The notes: generated by a model from the letters alone, not told the origin. Counted from the stretch's first letter, positions 47,576-59,640 are shown. The stretch: 64,000 bases of DNA from Sipunculus nudus (GCA_026874595.1 CM049311.1:20954176-21018175), one strand, 5' to 3'. Translations and numbers: made by a program.

Positions 47576-48081
47576 TTAAAGCCACCTAAATTACATAGTA
47601 ACAAGACCCGTCCGATGGTCACCGGATTAAGCAACGGTCCACGGTGGTAATTCTCTAAACCGGCTCCCTCTCCCTAGGGTAACCCAAATGTCCAACCATT
47701 AACGGTGCCTGTGGGTCATGTTCTCAGCGGACAACCGCGACCTTGTCTTACAGGGACCTATATCGATATCTGACGTCTATTAACTAAAGATAATCCCCTG
47801 AACCTTTTAGAAAAAATAGACCAGAAAACGCCGATCCACCCCAAACTCCACACAGGCTGTTCCTTTTGTCTGTACCCACTGTTATAACATGTGAGGTGTT
47901 TGTTTGTCAACAATAGTGCACGTACCATGTTTATTAACAGGTTTTTAGATAAACAAGCTCATACATCCGTCACAGAGACGTTATAAGAGCTTTTGTAAGG
48001 AGGAATTACCTTCAGTTCATTAATATGCACGTCATGAATCACATAATATCCACAGTAAGGTAGTTGAATAGCTGACTTTAA
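47576..48081. mobile_element. TTAA-flanked MITE, copy A
   Basis: Bounded by TTAA (47576-47579 and 48078-48081) with imperfect inverted ends AGCCACCTAAATTACATAG / AGTCAGCTATTCAACTACC. The interior matches 62667-63279 in order: AGATAATCCCCTG, GACCAGAAAACGCCGATC, CACACAGGCTGTTCCTTTTG, TTTGTCAACA, GATAAACAAGCTCATACATC, GTTATAAGAGCTTTT and CATTAATATGCAC. TTAA flanks are the hallmark of piggyBac-type insertion, but the end sequence is not a classic piggyBac terminus. Confidence 0.7.
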
Positions 48082-48513
48082 AGAGCACTTATTAATCATG
48101 TGAGCGGTCAAGGATCAATGTGATTGTTTATGGTACGAACGTCTCATACGTTGGTTAAATGTTCCAAAGTGAACCCTGACATTTTTTACATAGAGGGCAA
48201 GGGCAATACATGCACGTGTTTTGTACGAATAAACATATATACATAATACACGTTGATAAAATAAGAGAAATATTTCCTCTACAAATTAATGTACCTTATT
48301 GTCGCCCAGTATCTACGTTTATTTTCTCTTGCCCGACAGTATCAGTAACTTTATCAAAATTTGACCACATATATTATGGGTAATGAGGTCATGCAATTTA
48401 TTGAAAACATCAAGAGGTAGATAAATCATTACATGCACGTATTGTACACCCATTCAATGGCACTATTTTCATGCTCTCGTGGCCTTTTCTCTTGGATTCA
48501 GCCGAACTTTCCT
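48082..48513. other. Intergenic
   Basis: AT-rich spacer between two elements; nothing recognised. Confidence 0.5.
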
Positions 48514-49029
48514 AAAGGCCCCTTTACACAGAGCTGCCACCTTTGTGCCACCTTTGAGCAACCAAAAAATGACCAGAATGCTCAATGGTCGCCTAACCCC
48601 AGAAAATCCTGTTTCTGTGTAAATGCTCCGTAACCGTTTCAGCGACACTTGTGCCTCCCTTGAACCTCCCAAAATACAGCATAAGGGCATTTTCTTGCCT
48701 GCCTTCCCTCTGCTTCCCCTGTGCCACCATCGCGACCACTGTGCCTTCATTCTACAACTACGGCAATGCTTGTGCCTCCCTTCTGCCTCCTTTGAGCCAC
48801 CTTTGAGCAACCCACTACCTCGGCGACCTTTGTGCGATTGTTTTGAACATGTTCAAAAACTGTCGGCGACCATGGCGACCATGGCGATACCTGAAACTCC
48901 GGTGTACCACCTTTGGACAACCTATAGGCAACCATTCTGCCTTCTTTGAGCCTCCTAACACGACCTGGTAAATATTGTGGTCGCACACGGGAGGCACAAA
49001 GGTCGTTATTCTGTGTAAAGGCCCCTTAA
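48514..49029. mobile_element. Non-autonomous TIR element with internal CCACCTTTG words
   Basis: Left end AAAGGCCCCTTTACACAGA with CCACCTTTGTGCC; the right end read inversely is TTAAGGGGCCTTTACACAGA with GACCTTTGTGCC, giving ~36-bp TIRs. GGGGCC..TTTACAC ends are common among hAT-like MITEs (recall, not alignment). The 440-bp interior is much less AT-rich than its surroundings and repeats words such as TTTGAGCCACCTTTGAGCAA, CTTGTGCCTCCCTT and GGCGACCATGGCGACCATGG. Open frames on both strands follow from the stop-poor composition. Confidence 0.75.
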
Positions 49030-49499
49030 GTAATAGAGGATCTTTACAACCTTATATAAGCCAAAAGGGTTTCTTTGGCTCAAGGGTAAAGCACAGGACT
49101 TAAAGCCTTAACAAGCCTTACCAACCTTCCTAAGCAAAAATTGCCTTAATTTGCAAGGGGGATGTCATATTGTGTATTATATTAGTTATTATGCGATTGC
49201 TATCATATTATCATTTTGAAATAAACTGCTGCCAAAGTGTCATGCGACACTTCATATACATGCATCGATCTATGAAATGATTGATCAGCAAGTGTCTCCT
49301 GAGTAATGAGTTTATTTATTTAAGCGATATTCCAAACACATAAGCACACACATACAAGTTTTGGGTATACTGATACACAGAGCTAGGTCACGAAATATCT
49401 TGAAATTTAATTAATTTAATGAATAATTACATGGAGAAAACTTGAAATTAGGTCAATTTCTTCTGCGATTGCAAGAGTTTTTTTATGTTCTAAGACAAA
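49030..49499. other. Intergenic
   Basis: AT-rich, no gene. Confidence 0.5.
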
Positions 49500-50260
49500 G
49501 TGTCGTATTTCATGTCCGAGTCAGCGAGTCGGAGTTTGGAGAGGAAGGCAGTTATAGGTTTTAGAATGAACAGGTCGTGCGCGCGCCACCTGTTTACAGC
49601 AGGTAGTGTCGGTCATATGAAAGACGGGTACACAATGGGATAAAATACTTAGGGCCGCTCTGTTTCGCCAAGCAAACATAAGAGTAAGCTATGCTGTCTC
49701 AACTTCAATGCCGGTACTGACTACAGGTCACTTAAGCCTTTAATACTCGCTGGTGAGGGCAAACTATTGGGTTATAGGAGCCGGACATAAGGCGCCGAAA
49801 TCAGCAAAGACAAGAGTTCTTGCCAGACGGCGGCCAAGGGAGCCGTAGTGGTTGGGAACGTGTAAACCGATATCTCACACGTCCCAATATGACTTAACTC
49901 CATCGCAGTTTAGACAGGAGAAAGTCAACTCAAGTCGTAATGGAACACCTTTAAGAACAGGAAACCCTGCTAATCTGACATGACACCCAGTGTACAGCGA
50001 CGAAATGGAAGCCGTCACACAGCTGCCGATATGATCAATTACAGGTTAACTCACCCGCTCGCACAAATTGACGGCCGTTTAAACCTCCCCCAGTGAAAAG
50101 ATTCTATTCCTCAGACAATATGTCATAATGTCATGAATCCCCCTGAATGACTATCTAATGTGACAAGGTAAAAACATTGGTTCTTTCTGAAAGAGGTAGC
50201 GAGCAGCTCACTGATGTAATATGTACTTACTGACAGAAAAGACGCCTGTAGTGTCGCCCT
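49500..50260. promoter_or_regulatory. Candidate regulatory island
   Basis: Unique GC-richer block with opposed Snail/E-type words CACCTG (49587-49592) and CAGGTA a few bases on, GATATGATCAATTACAGG and GACGGCCGTTTAAACC. No coding frame is recognised. Confidence 0.3.
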
Positions 50261-50412
50261 CTTTGAACTACGTATATTGGAATCCTACAACTAAGCTTTT
50301 CTGCCAAAAGTCATTTTAATTTAGCAGCACATCTGCCAATGATAAAATCTTCATTTAGTATTTGCAGTTATACAGACACTCATATATCATCTATAACTTG
50401 TATATCTTGTAT

Positions 50413-50472
<60 letters not shown>

Positions 50473-51260
50473 ACATGTTCATATATCACATATATGTTAT
50501 ACATATTTTATATATTTTAAATGTATATTAGAAACTATAAATATTACACATACAGCGTATAGTGCGCTTATGATATTTGCTTGTGAATGATTTGATAAAT
50601 GATAGATGAGCGGTAAGTGAAACGTCAGTCATCAAGCGGTGTTGAAGATAACCATGAATATATTTAAATATATATATATATTATTGCATAAAATTCGATT
50701 TATACCATAGTCAAAGATAGAAAATCCAAAGAGCTTTTGGCCAGATTAAAAAAAATTGATGTTGTGCCAAGCTATCTTACTGTATACACAAATGTATACT
50801 CTATTTTTAGTTGTTGATGTCAATGAATGCTGTGGAGCTTCACGCCACGATAACTTGCAAGCTATCTATACAAGACACGCCCATTACAACTATAGTATAC
50901 GCTATATATAAACTGTACACATATATCATTTAAAATTAGGACCAAAAGCACTGAATATATATATGCATATTCCATATAAATAAACATGCATGTATATTAA
51001 TACAGTAAAGTTATGACTTTTTATTAGTAAAAAAACAACTTTCTTGGTTTGATAACTGACCTTTCAAATAAACAAACAATATGTATATCTAGCCTTTACT
51101 ATGAAATATTTTTTTTCAGTTTAAAATTTTTATTTTGCTTATAATAAAAGGTCAAGGATACCTGTTATATTCAATTCATCCACAATGCCCACACACATGT
51201 ACGAATACACATGTACCCATGATGCAAAGTACGAGAGGATATTTGCCATAAATGATGTAG
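50261..51260. other. AT-rich intergenic with (TA)n at 50417-50469
   Basis: One long TA array with ACATATATGT-like dyads downstream. No gene. Confidence 0.6.
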
Positions 51261-51267
51261 AACAAGA

Positions 51268-51522
51268 TTAATGACATATTAATAAGTCAATCATTTTAGG
51301 CACGCGAAAAACGCCTTGTGGCCACGATCTGTCAAGTAAGTGCCAATAAACCATGGCGCAAACGGCAGGATCTTCAAGCATTTTCAAAATCCGTTCCAAC
51401 ATAGTTGGTTTGAAGTCGAGTACAAACATACAAATTTTCGTGAGGTTCCTCCTGCCGGCTTGTGACATAGTTGTATTTCGGAAAATAAAGTAGTCATTAG
51501 TCCCAGTTACTTCTGACGGCAT
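51268..51522 (-). CDS. Unidentified 84-aa open frame, possible coding relic
   Basis: The minus-strand frame from ATG at 51522 to TAA at 51268 has mixed, protein-like residue use, including RRNLTKICMFVLDFKPTMLE and VCAMVYWHLLDRSWPQG. It lies in a block that is less AT-rich than its flanks. It has no low-complexity bias, unlike most frames here. I do not recognise a family. There is no clear promoter and I cannot place splice sites, so it could be a single exon, a retrocopied fragment or a transposon piece. Confidence 0.3.
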   Translation of the reverse strand: MPSEVTGTNDYFIFRNTTMSQAGRRNLTKICMFVLDFKPTMLERILKMLEDPAVCAMVYWHLLDRSWPQGVFRVPKMIDLLICH

Positions 51523-51975
51523 AAGTAGTTAGTTCTTTGATGTTGTATCTTCATTGCGATGTAAGTGGGCGACTGTAAGAGCGTTAAGCCGCCGAGAGCG
51601 TTAATCCCAAACGACTAGTCATGGAGTCGTTCATGTTCGGGGGAAGTATGTTGAGTTACAGTTAGATATCAGGGCTGCTTGGTTGTAATAAACGGCCAAA
51701 TAAACTTTATAGCAAGATAAGCAGCAGCGATTTGCCCGGAGTGTCGGCTGCTTATGTCGTCTGCTGGTTATAACGGTAATCACGCGGTGACGAGATCGTT
51801 TATGAGATCGCAGCCTGGCAAATTACCGTACGATAAAACTGCATCACTGGGTCTCTCCCCAGTGAATCTGAAGGACATTTTTGTAGGCAGTGAAAGTCGC
51901 ATTTATATGTTCTGTCGAAGTCTCCCGTTCGTTTGTCTTTTTATCGTACCGGTTCAAACCTCAAATAAATAAAAT
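51523..51975. promoter_or_regulatory. Candidate regulatory island
   Basis: GC-richer unique block with GAGCGTTAAGCCGCCGAGAG and GAGCGTTAATCCC as a partial direct repeat (51580-51610) and AAATTACCGTACG. No gene recognised. Confidence 0.3.
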
Positions 51976-52074
51976 TTTGTCTATAGTATACATGTATATT
52001 GCCTCCTATATACCAATTAATAACGATACATGTTGTAGTTGAAGGATTGTTATGGTAAAGACAGAGTGAAATCG

Positions 52075-52121
<47 letters not shown>

Positions 52122-52332
52122 TACACCCCCTTCTTTTGATTTCTTGAGAGCAAAGGAGGATTGTATGAGTCGATATATATTTTCAGAAATACATCGTTAT
52201 AGTACACAAAGCAATATTTACTTTCTCGTTCTTAAAAACCTGGTATATATATACCACATCCAAGTATAAAGACGACTGGTTAAATTTGTTTCAAATTCGA
52301 GACAATTACAGATAATTACATAAAGTTTACAT

Positions 52333-52379
<47 letters not shown>

Positions 52380-52387
52380 AAATATAA

Positions 52388-52418
<31 letters not shown>

Positions 52419-52440
52419 AATATATACATATATTTATATA
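51976..52440. repeat. (TA)n-rich stretch
   Basis: TA arrays at 52074-52118 and an interrupted TA/TACATA/TAAA tract at 52338-52440; otherwise AT-rich unique DNA. Confidence 0.85.
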
Positions 52441-53379
52441 CGGGCATATTTACAATAGATAAACATACACTATTCATGTGATTGTTTCAATATTCGTGTA
52501 CGGTTTAATCCTTCTTTTCTAAGAGTTTATTTATGTAAAACATTTAAACAAATTTATGTACACATGTACTATTTTTATACGTACGTCATATATACGTGTA
52601 CGGTTTACACTGGACATAACTGGATACAGCAAGCATGACTGAGTTATTTGATTTTTATATCTTTATTTGGGTCTCGTATAAAGTGATATACAAAGTATAA
52701 ACAATCTTGCATGCATTTTGTGACCATGTATACAGGCTTGTTAATTACAAATAAGGGGGTATGCATTTTACATTTTTCTTTAATTTCCCGATCACCATGC
52801 AATTAAAAACAAGCAGTTTCATCCATTTCTCTCAATTTTCCCTTGGAATAAAGTTGTGCATTGTATTTAAATTGTAAAACATTGTGCTCTATTTTTTGTA
52901 CTTTACCTAGTTTTAACGTAGTCCCGTGGTACATTGTTTACACTATATACAATTGTATAAACATACTTACAAATGAGCGTTTCATTATTTGTACAGGAAT
53001 GCGTCGTGAACTTTGATGACCAGAATATCGATAAAACTAGAGATCAATACACAGGAGTTTATTTTCTATCATGTGATTGTACATTAACCTTAATTGGTTT
53101 TAATTTTCACTTTCCTTATTAATGTTTTCCATTTAGGACAATTTCCTTTCACATCATATTAAAAGTTATGTTATTTTTTTAACATTGCGTGATATAACAA
53201 TTGATGTTAAAGCAGGATTTTGCTTCTGATTCTTTCCTGGCATATATATCTTTCAACATAGATTTTCCGACAAAGTTGGAAATAAACTATTAAATAATAG
53301 ATATACTCTTGTAGATATTTCAAAGAAATCGGCATTATTATATTATAAGGTTACACATTTTATAATATTGCGAAATTTT
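52441..53379. other. Intergenic, AT-rich
   Basis: Nothing recognised. Confidence 0.5.
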
Positions 53380-53830
53380 GTAAAATGGTCCCTCTTATAT
53401 GAAACGTGGGACGGGGAATATACAAGATTGACCCATTAATTTCCACCGGTGGCGCAACACCTATATACCATCCTTCCAAAACCGGATACATCTGCCTGCC
53501 ACGGTAAACACAAAATGAATTCAACCTTGCGTGCCGGTGGAATTTTAAAACCCGCTGATCCCTCCGGATTCCTTGAACACGTGTTGGTTTCACACCAGAG
53601 AAGCTTGTATGTTTCCTAAGTGAAATTGAGCCGATGGCAAGAACGCCTTCGCGGCGAGCAGGCCCTTTGTAGCTCTTGCTTTTGTTTACATTATGGCCGG
53701 CTGCGGCCTTTATAACAAGCTAAAGTCATCCTGATAATAAGCTTAACTCACAATGAGACTCTCCAATTAATAATATAGACCCAGTCGCAATACATACACT
53801 GCGCTGATCGCCATGTGTTAATTTTCTATG
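53380..53830. promoter_or_regulatory. Candidate regulatory island
   Basis: GC-richer unique block with CACCGGTGG near 53443 and GGCCGGCTGCGGCC near 53694. A 77-codon minus-strand frame is not recognised. Confidence 0.3.
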
Positions 53831-54255
53831 GACAAGAAGGGGGTAAAACGGAAGAATGCTCACCTGAGACTAAAACTTTTTGGCCAATCTTTACATCAAG
53901 TTTTCACATGTAATTTTATGCAAAGTCAGTTCCTTTAGACTTTCGAGAATAAAAAAAATATTTAGAAATGTCATGGATTCATAAAATTTTGAATGTGTTA
54001 CTTAAGATACTAAAATACCCGATAGGTATACACATATATATGGTAAATTGTTCCGGAAAAATCACCATGATCAACGACGGATAGATTTTCATGATTTTAT
54101 GTCCAATTTCCCCACATGGCCATTTATAAATGATATCTTATATATAAATTCACACACTTACCTGACATAATCCTAAAAAAGTGTATATTTTGTATATATA
54201 TACGGGCAAAACACATATATAATGTACAGGTATATGGTACAATGCCAAACGGTGA
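53831..54255. other. Intergenic, AT-rich
   Basis: No gene. Confidence 0.5.
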
Positions 54256-54257
54256 TA

Positions 54258-54500
54258 TGTATAGCAGCAAATAAACCAGTGTTTGTTTAACAAAATGTCA
54301 TAAAATACTATAAAATATCATAACGTATATCCATGGTATAGCAGCAAATAAACCAGTGTTTGTTTAACAAAATGTCATAAAATACTAAAAAATATCATTA
54401 CGTATATCCATGGTATAGCAGCAAATAAACAAGTATTTGTTTAACAAAATGTCATAAAATACTATAAAATATCATAACGTATATCCATGGTATAGCAATG
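54258..54500. repeat. 77-bp tandem repeat, three copies plus a partial fourth
   Basis: ATAGCAGCAAATAAACCAGT starts at 54261, 54338 and 54415, an exact 77-bp period. Copies differ by only a few substitutions. The fourth start (TCCATGGTATAGCA) breaks off at ~54500. Confidence 0.95.
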
Positions 54501-54792
54501 CAAGTATACACACATAGGTGTACATTGTAACACGTATGTCTGAATTACTTTAACTTTGTGAATTTCTCTGTTCGTAAAAACTCTTTTTCTTTAAGTTGCC
54601 TTAATTCCAAATGGTCATCTGAATAAATAAATAAAAATTAAATTTATATAAAAACATATAAATATATATATACATATGGTTGATTAATCCGCAAAAAAAC
54701 ACCATGTTCAACTCGGGTTGGATTGCATGATTTATGCGCATTTTTTAAGAATATCTTATACATATATATATGTGTGTATATATTTATCTGTG

Positions 54793-54843
<51 letters not shown>

Positions 54844-55002
54844 ATTTCGTATAGTGCATATACTTTTGCTATAGGGGCTAAATGTGCAATTTACATGCGA
54901 CCGAAACATCTGGTATTCAGTGGTATGCGTGACAATTACTGCCAATATTCTGTTGATAGCATAAAGAAACTCGTGTTTAGTGTAACGATGTGTTATAAAA
55001 AC

Positions 55003-55067
<65 letters not shown>

Positions 55068-55410
55068 AATGTGTGTGTGTGTTAAACCGAGGACCGAGTG
55101 AATGTGATTTCATATATAGGCATCATAATTTTACAGTTATATGCCCATATTTGTTATTAACTGTCTTCCTTAATGGTGTATAATAAGGTTAAATAAATCT
55201 GTTATTGCATATATGCATATATTTCCATGCATCCATTTCCAGACGCATGCATGATTAGCTAATGTTCTTAAAATTCTGAAGACAATTAAGGCATATATCT
55301 TCAAGAACCATTCTGCATGTTTAAGTTTTCCTGATCCTGCATGAGGTTTTTTAATGTGGAATATGGATCTTCTAAAAACCTCTCTCTCCCTCTCCCTCTC
55401 TCTCTCCAAT
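54501..55410. other. AT-rich intergenic with TA/TG arrays
   Basis: TA then TG at 54792-54844, TA then TG at 55007-55082, CT at 55378-55408. No gene. Confidence 0.7.
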
Positions 55411-55784
55411 ACCTGACGTATATATACATATATATATAGTACATCCAAACTTTCGAATATATATATATACCAATAGGGAATGCTGCAGTCATCTAAGGAA
55501 TCTTTCATCTAGACAACCTTCTGGGTATTCATATTCATCTATAGGGAAATTCTGATAATACAGACGCATGAACGGTTTAAACAAGGTATAGATATTGTTT
55601 ATCTTAACTTTGTATTTCAGGTTATGAAAATGCTTACCAGTTGTTAAATCGAGTATGTGTATGTGTGTGCGTGCATGTTTCCATTATAAACCAGTAGCGG
55701 TTGAGAGATATAAAAGATGTAATAATGCACCGGCACCTAAAATATATCTCCGCACATTAACAGGTCATTGTACCTGCAGGATAT
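55411..55784. other. Intergenic
   Basis: AT-rich, nothing recognised. Confidence 0.5.
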
Positions 55785-55965
55785 CTTTATATATAGGTCA
55801 TTTTAGCATTTTAATCCTCCTGCTAATGAGGTCACTTTGCCTAATATTTGTACTAATACTGAGGTCCCTGTACCAAGTAATTTTATCCTATACCAATATT
55901 GAAGTCACTGCACCAAGTATTTTTTATCCTATATACCAACATTGCACTGCAACAAAGTATTTTTT

Positions 55966-56028
<63 letters not shown>

Positions 56029-56103
56029 CCAATAATGAGGTCACTGCGCCAAATATTTTTTTATCCTATACACCAACATTGGACTGCACATATTATTTTT
56101 ATC

Positions 56104-56134
<31 letters not shown>

Positions 56135-56275
56135 TTAATATATATATACCGATAATAAGGTCACCGTACCTGGTATCGTTATCCTATATACCAATATTGA
56201 GGTCACTGTACCTACTCTCTTTATCCCATATAGAAACAATAATGAGGTCATCGTACCTATAGTATTTTAATCCTC
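55785..56275. repeat. ~43-46 bp minisatellite with internal TA expansions
   Basis: The unit is close to ACCAATATTGAGGTCACTGC + ACCAAGTATTTTTTATCCTATAT. About eight units are visible, and two are interrupted by TA arrays (55971-56025 and 56105-56128) that grew at the CTATATACCAA junction. Not coding. Confidence 0.85.
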
Positions 56276-56419
56276 CCAGTAAGGTGATTGGCAAAACCAA
56301 TCGTGACAGGAAACCGTTTCACGAAAAGAAACGCTTTATGGAACGCTATATATAGTATACAGCGTCAGGTACAGAAATCCGTGAGCGAACGCCAGCTAGA
56401 ACACAAGGAAAAGACATAT

Positions 56420-57335
56420 TCTTAACGGAATACTACGGTAGAAAATTAAGAAATATAACCCCTTGAGGAACGCCATTGCCGCAGGAATAGAAACCACAAA
56501 GGAACAATCAAGGATTCAGGAAGAGGATTCAGGAAAAACACCTTGAAGGCAACATCATGGCTATACAAGAACAGAAAACCCTTAAGGGAAAATCTAAGAA
56601 TTAGGAAAGAAACCCATAAGGGGATACCTAAGTATTCGGGGAAAACCATATTGGAAAATCTTAATATTAGGAAAAGAAACCCATATGGGAAAATCTAAGT
56701 ATTAGGAAAAGAAACCCATATGGGAAAATCTAAGTATTAGGAAAAGAAACCCATAAGGGAAAAAACAAGTATTAGGGGAAAACTATAAGGGAGAATATAG
56801 TATCAGAAATGAAAACCTTAAGGCAACACCACGGTTCAAAGAATAGAAAGGAGCATTGTGGCTTATTGCTAAGGGGCGATGGACTTGTGACCGCAAGGTT
56901 GTGGGTCGCGTCCAGTTTCTGACCGCCGTCTCCGCTAAGACTTCTAGCTAAAGTCAATAAAGGGTGAGCTCTCTCGGCCCAAGAGTGAAAGGGTATACCG
57001 GTCATGGAGACAGGCAAATGAAATGTAGAACGAATCACCTTCTAGTACCTATTATGGTAGCTTGGAATGTATACGCTCTACAGGTAGCCGAAAAAAAGCT
57101 GAAAGAATGAGCAGGCCTGAAAGACCACACCTTTAACTTTAGAAACCCTTAAGGGGACACCTAAATATAGGGGAAAACCTTTCAGGAAAACCCATAGTAT
57201 CAGAGAAGGAAAACTCTTAAGGGGAAACCGGAACTTCGGGAAGATAAACCCTTAAGAGAATTCTATGGCTTCACTAATAGAACCCTGTTCGGAACATCAT
57301 CCGGAAAAGGGAATTCAAGGGGAATGCCATAGCAC
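56420..57335. repeat. 35-bp minisatellite, split by a SINE
   Basis: The unit is close to CCATATGGGAAAATCTAAGT + ATTAGGAAAAGAAAC (35 bp), best preserved at 56640-56800. Outer units are diverged but keep AAACCCTTAAGGG and GGAAAACC. The array is interrupted at ~56845-57065 by a SINE and resumes from ~57110 with AGAAACCCTTAAGGGGACAC. Confidence 0.85.
56845..57065 (+). mobile_element. tRNA-derived SINE inserted in the 35-bp array
   Basis: The head TGGCTTATTGCTAAGGGGCG resembles an A-box region, followed by GACTTGTGACCGCAAGGTTG (anticodon-arm and variable-arm-like) and GGGTCGCGTCC in place of a B-box GGTTCGAATCC. The body has GAGCTCTCTCGGCCCAAGAG, GTGAAAGGGTATACCGGTCATGG and AAATGTAGAACGAATCACC, shared with 46325-46510. 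The damaged B-box suggests an old insertion. Confidence 0.8.
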
Positions 57336-57821
57336 CGCGGTATACAGAGAGCCAAAAAATATTGATATAATGGGTTAAATCAGACCAATGTCCGACCGAG
57401 AGCTATAATGAATATACCTGTATATATCAAAAGACGCCTCAAAGAGGACCAGATTTGGGACACCTAGAAACCCTGGATACTTTGCTCCCTTTTTCTTGTG
57501 CATTTGCGTGATTCTCAAAGCTCAAAGATACCAACTGAGCACTGTCCCACACGGGTATTGGTGCAGTGCCAGGTTCTGTGACTGGTAATGTTTACATGTC
57601 ATGTAATAAACAATCATAACACAGCTGAGAATTCAAGAATTGTCTGATCAAACAACCTCTCAAGTCGGCTGACACAGTAGCTGTTCCCTAGATGAATGTT
57701 CACAAGAACACGCCTTCAGATTTAAAGTTCTTTGATGAAAGACAAGCCTGAAATCTTGTCGAGGTATTTGGATGTTAATACATTTCTCAAATTCAGATTC
57801 ATTGTATATTAATTCTATTTG
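57336..57821. other. Intergenic
   Basis: No gene recognised. Confidence 0.5.
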
Positions 57822-57823
57822 CT

Positions 57824-57855
<32 letters not shown>

Positions 57856-57880
57856 AGGGGGTATGTGTGTGTGTATGTAT
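57822..57880. repeat. (TA)n(TG)n microsatellite
   Basis: A short TA run followed by interrupted TG units. Confidence 0.9.
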
Positions 57881-58199
57881 GTTTTGGTGACATTCATTGT
57901 TCGTCTTAAAACCTAAAAACATTTAATTATTTTACCTTCTAATAATCCTTTTCCAATGGTGTTTCCTTTCCAAGTAGTTAATTATAACAATATACAGGGT
58001 AGGAAAATATTATACAAAATTTTCAAATATTAGAATACAGGTATTTCAGGAGGAAGGGAAAGATTTGAAAGAATATATGTGTAAGTTAACCTATACCTAT
58101 ATGTAAAATAATGACAACAATAATATATGGATCGAGCTTTGCTCATATACCATGCATTATACAGACATACTTTATATTATAACGGCAAATGACAGTTAT
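57881..58199. other. Intergenic
   Basis: AT-rich, nothing recognised. Confidence 0.45.
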
Positions 58200-59060
58200 T
58201 TGTAAACATGTATAATTGAGAGTGATGGAGCTTCAGACGATGATTCAGGAAGATACAGAGGATGCTGAGGAAGAGATGCGGCGACATGGTGTGTCAAATG
58301 GATGAAGGCATCAGTTTGATGAGGCTGTCGGCGTGAGATGAGCGGGGTTTGTCAGGGTGAGGACACGGCCGTTCAAGGTGATGAAATAGCATCTGGGCAT
58401 CTAAACCAGCTGCAGTCAGTGACAAAAAGGAGGCTGGCTCAGAACTGTCTGCAGATAAACAGTCTGTTAAGTTTATCAGAGCGGTGTCGCGGAGTAAATA
58501 AGTGTTAGTGTGATTTAGAGGCTCACGATTTTGTATAGGGCTTCAGCAGCTAGTGACGACACGCCAGAACTTTATTGAAAAGGCATACAATACTTGGTAC
58601 CGTAATTACACAACGTGCAGGCACTAAATTGCTCCCACTGAAATAATCTATAGACAAGGATCGTACGCTACGACAGAACAGGCCAAGTTGTATATTAGAC
58701 CCTGGTCGACGGATTCCCGGGCCAAATAAACGGGAAACAAAAAATTCCATGGGCTCTGACAAAGGGGACAAATAAATCCCTTGACACCACTTCTGGGGAG
58801 TGGCCCGTCTCTCGTTAGTCACTCAGTTCGACCGGAAGATGTCAGCAAATTAAGTGATCTTAATTTTGCCTGACACGGCCGAGACAAATTCTCCGATAAT
58901 TGGATATTAATTAATCACCGGGGGTCGACGGACCAGTAACAGGGCAATATGTTTTCCGCGTAAGTCAGCTGGCTAAATATTGCGCAACGATTTGCATAAT
59001 GTACCCAGTGACCTATATACGGTGTCGCTCGGCAAGAATTTGTTTTGATCTCATTCACTC
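58200..59060. promoter_or_regulatory. Candidate regulatory island with octamer motif
   Basis: 0.85 kb of unique GC-richer DNA. Its right part is dense in homeodomain-type words: AAGTGATCTTAATTTTG, TAATTGGATATTAATTAATC, and the exact POU octamer ATTTGCAT at 58990-58997. This motif mix is what I would expect of a developmental enhancer, but conservation cannot be tested here. Confidence 0.4.
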
Positions 59061-59379
59061 ACGTCAAAGAAATTATAACGGCAGAAGGAATATAGACCAA
59101 CTGATGTTTCATGTTTCATTTCAAGTGTGTTATCAAGTGCTCTTCGTTTCATTCATTCATTCCGTCAGTCACTAAATAAGCCAATCATTCATACAAACTC
59201 AAGAATATATGTATGGATCGTCACTGGAACTCTTAGTGATCTATTGGACGTTTTATGTAAGTGATATGTATACATCTATAGGAGCCATGAAAACACCATC
59301 TATCAGACTCTATGTATTAAATGGCTGTTTGTAAAATGGCTCACTGCAGCATTTCCACCTGCGGTGAACTGGAGCTTCG
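59061..59379. other. Intergenic
   Basis: CATT-rich tract at ~59145-59195; otherwise nothing. Confidence 0.45.
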
Positions 59380-59640
59380 ATGATCCAAACATCAATCATT
59401 TGAACATCAATTATCCGAAAATAAACAATCCGAATACTGATTATCCGAACATTAAACAATCCGAATATCCAATATCCGAACATCAACCATCCGTTTTCCG
59501 CTTTCCCGATCATCAATATTTGGTAACCGTTTTTACGAATATCAATCATCTGAATATTTTTAATACGAACACCAATCACCCGAGCTTTGATTATTCGAAC
59601 AGCATCATCCGAATGTCAATTATAATAACATCGATTAAAC
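59380..59640. repeat. Degenerate ~15-bp array (ATCCGAACATCAATC type)
   Basis: Units such as ATCCGAACATCAATC, TTATCCGAACATTAA and CATCCGAATATCAA follow each other with many changes. A 15-bp period equals five codons, so the plus strand is open with an N-I-N-x-P-like pentad (59364-59714) and the minus strand with an I-I-D/W-x-x pentad (59310-59579). Both strands being open argues for a repeat artefact, although a short secreted or repetitive peptide cannot be excluded. Confidence 0.75.

Noticed and set aside
48469-48997. Several frames of 60-113 codons as coding
   Set aside because: They fall within a TIR element with internal short repeats and are open on both strands.
54784-55113. 109-codon minus-strand frame
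   Set aside because: Mostly Tyr-Ile and Thr-His runs from TA and TG arrays.
56849-56905. tRNA gene
   Set aside because: The tRNA-like head lacks a valid B-box and acceptor pairing and continues into a SINE body shared with 46325-46510.
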